From positions 1 to 51,006 of the forward strand of contig JAFAUB010000005.1 of NCBI GenBank assembly GCA_019243635.1: a stretch of 51,006 nucleotides of DNA, read 5' to 3'. Both the position numbers and the translations under genes were made by a program. A model generated the notes under the pieces. It was not told the DNA's origin, searched no databases, and was given only the letters and a program-made list of their open reading frames with translations. The stretch is from Pseudonocardiales bacterium. GTDB taxonomy: Bacteria > Actinomycetota > Actinomycetes > Mycobacteriales > Pseudonocardiaceae. Shown here piece after piece: positions 47,069 through 51,006 of this stretch (position 1 is the first letter of the stretch; each line of letters opens with the position of its first letter).

Positions 47069-47809
47069 TTAGGGTGACGGTGCCGCTAGGCGCTTCCGTA
47101 GCTGCGGGGGCACTCTGCGTGCATCTGGGTCGATGATATCGATGACGTCCATCAGCCGACGCTGGATCAGCCGAAGCCGCCCGTCACGGTTCGCCACGTC
47201 TGCGGACACCTCCTTGATGTCCTCTCGCAGAGTTCGGAACCATCTCGCCATCTCCCCGTCCTCCAGTGAACGCACGAAAGACGCGTACCCCAGACACTCC
47301 CACCTGGGCGCTCCCGGCCTCGGCTCCGTGACCGGGACGAGCATCACCTCACCGAGTGCTCGTTGCTCTCCGCGAAAGAGCCGGAAGCACCTCTCCTGGA
47401 TACCGATGCTGTCGGCGAAGGCGTCGCGAACAGCCTCGAACCCGGCTATCGCGGCGTGGTTCCTCTGGTTGTTTCGAGGATCGACGAACTGGGACTCGCG
47501 ACGTAGTATCTCCAGCCAGCAGAAGTACTGCGCGAACACGTACATCGTGTTGACGACGGCGTACTCCTTCTCCGGCTCGGAGCTGTCCGGGCCGAGAAAA
47601 CGCTGGAAGAACTGGAGCTCGACTATGTTGTAGATCCTTGTTTCGAGGTTGAACGCCGCCTGCAACAAGGGCTCTCGAAACCGTGTGGCGATCTCCTCGG
47701 CGGTATGGAGACGTTCCACCCGAGCCGCCCGCCGACTGAACACCACGCTGATGAGAGCGCCACCCGCTGAGATCAACGCCGGCACGACCGTGATGGGCCA
47801 CTCCTGCAC
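47069..47809 (-). CDS. Membrane-anchored protein of unknown function
   Basis: The 246-residue protein has one N-terminal membrane helix ('VPALISAGGALISVVFS', about 9-25) and a helical cytoplasmic part with 'FREPLLQAAFNLETRIYNIV' and 'YVFAQYFCWLEILRRESQF'. This family is widespread, and I know no function for it. It lies 31 nt after the GGDEF/EAL gene and 93 nt before the SIR2 gene, all on one strand, so it may belong to the SIR2-nSTAND locus. GTG 47809 is the only reasonable start before the helix. Confidence 0.75.
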   Translation of the reverse strand: MQEWPITVVPALISAGGALISVVFSRRAARVERLHTAEEIATRFREPLLQAAFNLETRIYNIVELQFFQRFLGPDSSEPEKEYAVVNTMYVFAQYFCWLEILRRESQFVDPRNNQRNHAAIAGFEAVRDAFADSIGIQERCFRLFRGEQRALGEVMLVPVTEPRPGAPRWECLGYASFVRSLEDGEMARWFRTLREDIKEVSADVANRDGRLRLIQRRLMDVIDIIDPDARRVPPQLRKRLAAPSP

Positions 47810-47826
47810 CGCTCCACGGTGTCATA

Positions 47827-47845
47827 GCTCGTAGCGCCACTCACC
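47827..47845. repeat. Half copy of the stop-embedding palindrome
   Basis: Read on the minus strand, GGTGAGTGGCGCTACGAGC differs at two positions from the arms at 42358-42407. It contains the TGA stop (47841-47843) of the GGDEF/EAL gene. No complementary arm is nearby, so it cannot form the hairpin. Confidence 0.55.
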
Positions 47846-49973
47846 GGCGGCGTAACCGCGCCTCGATGCCGGCCGGTGGGCCCGGTTCGCCGAACAGCGC
47901 GCCGAGGGCCCAGTTGGCGCCGATCCACGGCCAGCATGCGGCCTGCTCGGCGCTGTCCACCGGGAAGGCGACCACGTCGACCCCCGCGCCGCGGACGATG
48001 TGCACCAAGGCCTGCGCCGCCTGGGACAGGATCCGGGACGGGTCGGCGGCCACCTGCTCGGACACCGGCTGGGCGATGCGCACCGTGCGCACCGGGAGGT
48101 CGACCAGGCAGCGCAGCCCACCGATGCCACCACCGAAGTCGTAGAGCCCGGCGCGCACGCCCAGCGCGGCCAGCTTCCGCAGGTTGTCCTCGGCTTGCCC
48201 ACCACCAGCGCCCGCCGGCTCACCGGTGACCGTGCGGATCGCGGCCACCGGCGCTCGCAGCTCCAAGCCGGCCGGCCGCAGGCCGGTCTCGTCCAGAACC
48301 GCCCGGACCCTCGCCACCAGGTCGCGGTCCCGCGCCTGGGACAGGCTGAGGTTGACCACCACCGGTGGTACGCCACCACCGGTCCGCCGCCGCCAGGAGA
48401 CGGCCTGCTCGGCGGCGGTGCGCAGCAACCACTGACCGGCCTCGTGCACGACACCGGTCCGCTCCGCGGCTCGCATGCACTGTTCGCCGGAGAGCATGCC
48501 GAGCTGCGGGTGCCGCCAGCTCAGCGCCGCTTCGATGCCCACCAGCCGACCACCGTCCAGCATGACCACCGGCTGGTACGTCACCGCCAGCTCACCGGTT
48601 TCCAGGGCGCCGGGCATCGCCGCCGCCAGCCGGAGCTCCTCGACGTGGACGGCGTCGATGTCGGGATGGAACAGCTCCCACTGCCGCGTGCTCCGGCCGC
48701 GCATCCGGAGCAGCGTGGCGCTGGCGGCGCGCATCAGCTCCTCGGCCTTCGTCCCGGCGACCCGGCGTTGCGCGGCGCCGATGCTCGCGGTGACCGCCAC
48801 CCCGACCCCGTCGATGTAGCACGGCTCGGCGAGCTCGGTGTTGATGGCCTCGGCGAAGGCGCCGACGTCCGGTACCGGAGCTTCGGGTTCGACGAGGATC
48901 GCGTACTCGTCGTCTCCGAGCCGGGCGACCATCGCCCGCTGGTCCACGACGACTCCTTCCAGTCGCCTGGCCACCACGCTCAGCAGCCGGTCACCGGTGT
49001 CGTGACCCAGCCCGTCATTGATCGCTGAGAAGCCGTCCAGATCGAGGTGCATCAGCGTGACCACGGCCGAGGGTGCACTTCGCGCCAGTACCTTCTCCAG
49101 ATGGGTGCGGAGGTACCGCCGGTTCGGCAGACCGGTCTGCGGGTCGTGCAGCGTCTGGTGATGCAGCCGTCGCTCGAGCAGGCACAGGTCGGTGATGTCC
49201 TCGACAGTCGTGAGGATGTGCCGGGGCGCCTGCTCGGCGTCGAGCAGCGCTGAGGAGGCCAGGTAGACCCACGCGGTCTCGCCATCGGCGCGGCGCAGCG
49301 GGAAGCGGACCCGGCGCCGGCGCTCCGGCGTGATGGACTGCACACCCGGTGCGAACAGCTCGCTCAGCGTGTGTCTGAGCAGCTCGCCTGGGGAGTAGCC
49401 GAGAGTGTCCTCGAGGGCCTGGTTGGCCTGGACGATTCGCCCGTTGGGCTCGCTGATCGCGATACCCACCGGAGAGAGGTCGAACACCTCCCGGAACCGG
49501 GCCTGGCTGGCCCGCAGATCCCGCTCGAGCGCCTGCCATGCCTGTGACAGCGCCCGCTTGACCTCTTCCTGCTGGTCGACGACGCGGTTGCGCAGCGCCC
49601 AGGTGTAGCCGGCGGCCAGCGCCCCGAGCAGCTCGATGATCCGGCCGCAGAGCGGGCCCGCCGTCCTAGGGCCCGCGACGGCGGGCAAGCCTGCGCCGAG
49701 CACCTCGAACGTCCGAGAAAGGGTCTGCGCGCCGGTGAACCCTCCCTCGACGAGCCGGGCGCCCACGGTGGATGCGGCCTGGGTGTCCACCGAAGGACCG
49801 GACAGCGCGGCCACCAGCCGCTCGGTGAGATCACGCAGGTGGTCTCGGGTCTGCGCGAGCGACATCGGCAGGCAGGAGCTGGTGGCCAGAGCACGGACCC
49901 ACTCCTGGGCGAGCGCAGCCGATGCCAGGGAGTGGGCCTGGGCACCGGGTTTCTCTGTGTGGTTCTGTCCCAC
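47841..49973 (-). CDS. PAS-GGDEF-EAL protein with degenerate active sites
   Basis: The 710-residue protein has a helical N-terminal part (1-155), a PAS domain (about 158-265, 'FREVFDLSPVGIAISEPNGR'), a GGDEF domain (about 275-430) and an EAL domain (about 455-700). The signature GGDEF reads GDDEY (353-357) and EAL reads EAA (481-483). Other EAL residues are lost too: the LTE strand is LRA and the DDFG motif is YDFG. So the EAL half is almost certainly not a phosphodiesterase, and the GGDEF half is doubtful; it may bind c-di-GMP or be purely regulatory. GTG 49973 is poorly supported by its ribosome site. Confidence 0.88.
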   Translation of the reverse strand: MGQNHTEKPGAQAHSLASAALAQEWVRALATSSCLPMSLAQTRDHLRDLTERLVAALSGPSVDTQAASTVGARLVEGGFTGAQTLSRTFEVLGAGLPAVAGPRTAGPLCGRIIELLGALAAGYTWALRNRVVDQQEEVKRALSQAWQALERDLRASQARFREVFDLSPVGIAISEPNGRIVQANQALEDTLGYSPGELLRHTLSELFAPGVQSITPERRRRVRFPLRRADGETAWVYLASSALLDAEQAPRHILTTVEDITDLCLLERRLHHQTLHDPQTGLPNRRYLRTHLEKVLARSAPSAVVTLMHLDLDGFSAINDGLGHDTGDRLLSVVARRLEGVVVDQRAMVARLGDDEYAILVEPEAPVPDVGAFAEAINTELAEPCYIDGVGVAVTASIGAAQRRVAGTKAEELMRAASATLLRMRGRSTRQWELFHPDIDAVHVEELRLAAAMPGALETGELAVTYQPVVMLDGGRLVGIEAALSWRHPQLGMLSGEQCMRAAERTGVVHEAGQWLLRTAAEQAVSWRRRTGGGVPPVVVNLSLSQARDRDLVARVRAVLDETGLRPAGLELRAPVAAIRTVTGEPAGAGGGQAEDNLRKLAALGVRAGLYDFGGGIGGLRCLVDLPVRTVRIAQPVSEQVAADPSRILSQAAQALVHIVRGAGVDVVAFPVDSAEQAACWPWIGANWALGALFGEPGPPAGIEARLRRR

Positions 49974-50074
49974 CTTGGCTGACCCTACCGATCAACAACC
50001 CCCGAGTCGCGTCTCACCCTACAGTCGGGTGGGCGCCGACGCTGGGGGCCATTTGACTGACCTCGCGTGGAGTA

Positions 50075-50095
50075 CCGATGACACACCGTCATCGG
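50075..50095 (-). terminator. Hairpin downstream of glgB
   Basis: CCGATGAC (50075-50082) and GTCATCGG (50088-50095) form an 8-bp stem with a 5-nt loop, 8 nt beyond the stop of the minus-strand glgB. No U-run follows. The rest of the 130-bp gap to the next gene has no feature I can name. Confidence 0.55.
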
Positions 50096-50103
50096 CTCGA
50101 TAC

Positions 50104-51006
50104 TCAGAGCTCCTCGGCGCGGCGTTCCTCGGCGGGAGTGAGCCAGAGCGCTCCGGCCGGCGGCAGCCGGAGTAGCGCGGAGTAGGGCCGTCCGTGCCAC
50201 GGCGTCTCGTCGGCGGTCACCTCGCCGAGGTTTCCGACGCCGGAGCCACCGTAGCTCTCGGCGTCGGTGTTGAGCACCTCGCGCCAGCGGCCCGGACGGG
50301 GTAGTCCTACCCGGTAGCCCTCGTGCGGGCGCCCGGCGAAGCTCACCAGACAGGCCAGTACCGACCCGTCATCACCCCGGCGAAGGAAGCTCAGGACGTT
50401 GCCCCAGGCGTCGTTGGCGTCGATCCACTCGAAGCCGGCCGGTGTGGTGTCCTGGCTGTGCAGCGCGCGGTGTGCGCGGTAGGTGGCGTTGAGGTCGCCG
50501 ACCAGCCGCAGCACCCCGCCGTGCAGCGGGTGGTGGCGCAGGTTCCAGTCCAGTGACCGGTTCTCCGCCCACTCGGCGGGCTGCCCGAGCTCGCCGCCCA
50601 TGAACAGCAGCTGCTTACCGGGGTGGGCCCACATGTAGGCCAGCAGGCACCGCAGGTTGGCGGCCTTGTTCCAGTCGTCGCCGGGCATCCGGCTCCACAG
50701 CGAGCCCTTGCCGTGCACCACCTCGTCATGCGAGAGCGGCAGCACGTAGTTTTCGGAAAAAGCGTAGGTGAGGCCGAAGGTGAGGTCCTCATGATGCCAG
50801 CGGCGATGGATCGGGGCGCGCTCCATGAAGCGGAGCGTGTCGTGCATCCAGCCCATATTCCATTTGTAATCGAAGCCGAGGCCGCCTTCCGACACAGGCC
50901 GGGTGACGCCGGGCCACGCTGTCGATTCCTCGGCGATCATCATGGTGCCTGGACAGCGCTCATGCGCCACGCCATTCACATGCCGAATGAAAGCTACGGC
51001 TTCGAG
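50104..51006 (-). CDS. glgB: 1,4-alpha-glucan branching enzyme, C-terminal part (runs off window)
   Basis: The frame enters from beyond 51006 and encodes the last 300 residues of GlgB, which makes alpha-1,6 branches in glycogen. '[15 protein letters not shown]' holds the catalytic Glu region of this GH13 enzyme, '[11 protein letters not shown]'-like '[12 protein letters not shown]' and '[16 protein letters not shown]' (second conserved His-Asp) are classic, and '[11 protein letters not shown]' follows. The C-terminal beta-domain is complete to the stop at 50104. The N-terminal modules lie outside the window. Confidence 0.95.
   Translation of the reverse strand, partial: LEAVAFIRHVNGVAHERCPGTMMIAEESTAWPGVTRPVSEGGLGFDYKWNMGWMHDTLRFMERAPIHRRWHHEDLTFGLTYAFSENYVLPLSHDEVVHGKGSLWSRMPGDDWNKAANLRCLLAYMWAHPGKQLLFMGGELGQPAEWAENRSLDWNLRHHPLHGGVLRLVGDLNATYRAHRALHSQDTTPAGFEWIDANDAWGNVLSFLRRGDDGSVLACLVSFAGRPHEGYRVGLPRPGRWREVLNTDAESYGGSGVGNLGEVTADETPWHGRPYSALLRLPPAGALWLTPAEERRAEEL

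Overview
The window is high-GC actinobacterial chromosome. Many GTG starts, 1-8 nt gene overlaps, an endoMS/NucS gene and the order rpmE-prfA-prmC-sua5-wecA-atpIBEFHAGDC-DUF2550-cob(I)alamin adenosyltransferase-nucS all point to Actinomycetota. Gene order and the interspersed CCCGTGAGTGGCGAT-type palindromes suggest, without proving, a Pseudonocardiales member.

Layout. 1-5.4 kb is a decayed accessory zone. It holds a frameshifted XRE/TPR regulator, its frameshifted DUF397 partner, an IS110 transposase scrap, an internally deleted NB-ARC/TPR regulator, one membrane protein and one intact unknown gene. A second, orphan copy of the rpmE promoter and leader lies inside this zone. 5.4-9.6 kb holds a class IV aminotransferase, rpmE behind a SigR-type promoter, prfA, prmC and a secreted SGNH hydrolase. 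9.6-13.1 kb holds the resident sua5, followed by a tightly overlapping tsaE-tsaB-tsaC-tsaD operon. That operon is a self-contained set of t6A tRNA-modification genes, wedged between sua5 and wecA where actinobacteria normally have nothing. 13.2-22.9 kb is wecA and the complete F1Fo ATP synthase operon.

23-42.3 kb is acyl-CoA and B12-dependent metabolism. It includes cob(I)alamin adenosyltransferase, an acyl-CoA ligase, a MeaA-type ethylmalonyl-CoA mutase, a crotonase-fold protein, an aldehyde dehydrogenase and a fused double 3-hydroxyacyl-CoA dehydrogenase. It also includes crotonyl-CoA carboxylase/reductase, methylmalonyl-CoA epimerase, acetyl-CoA acetyltransferase, a MeaB-type GTPase, and a B12-domain-less acyl-CoA mutase divergent from a MarR regulator. 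Together they cover the C4-to-methylmalonyl part of ethylmalonyl-CoA chemistry plus cofactor supply and mutase protection. nucS, a DivIVA-like coiled-coil protein, a CnoX-like thioredoxin and toxin-antitoxin remnants are interspersed.

42.4-50 kb is a same-strand run read right to left: a PAS-GGDEF-EAL protein with degenerate catalytic motifs, a small membrane-anchored unknown protein, a SIR2-domain protein and a 1210-residue nSTAND NTPase-TM-WD40 protein. The last two genes overlap by 4 nt. This pair looks like a signal-sensing NAD-depleting conflict or defence system and is the best candidate for a little-described system here. The window ends inside glgB.

A recurring theme is palindromic repeats that contain the TGA stop codons of the genes they follow, three times supplying a terminal Asn-Pro-stop. 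They probably serve as bidirectional terminators.
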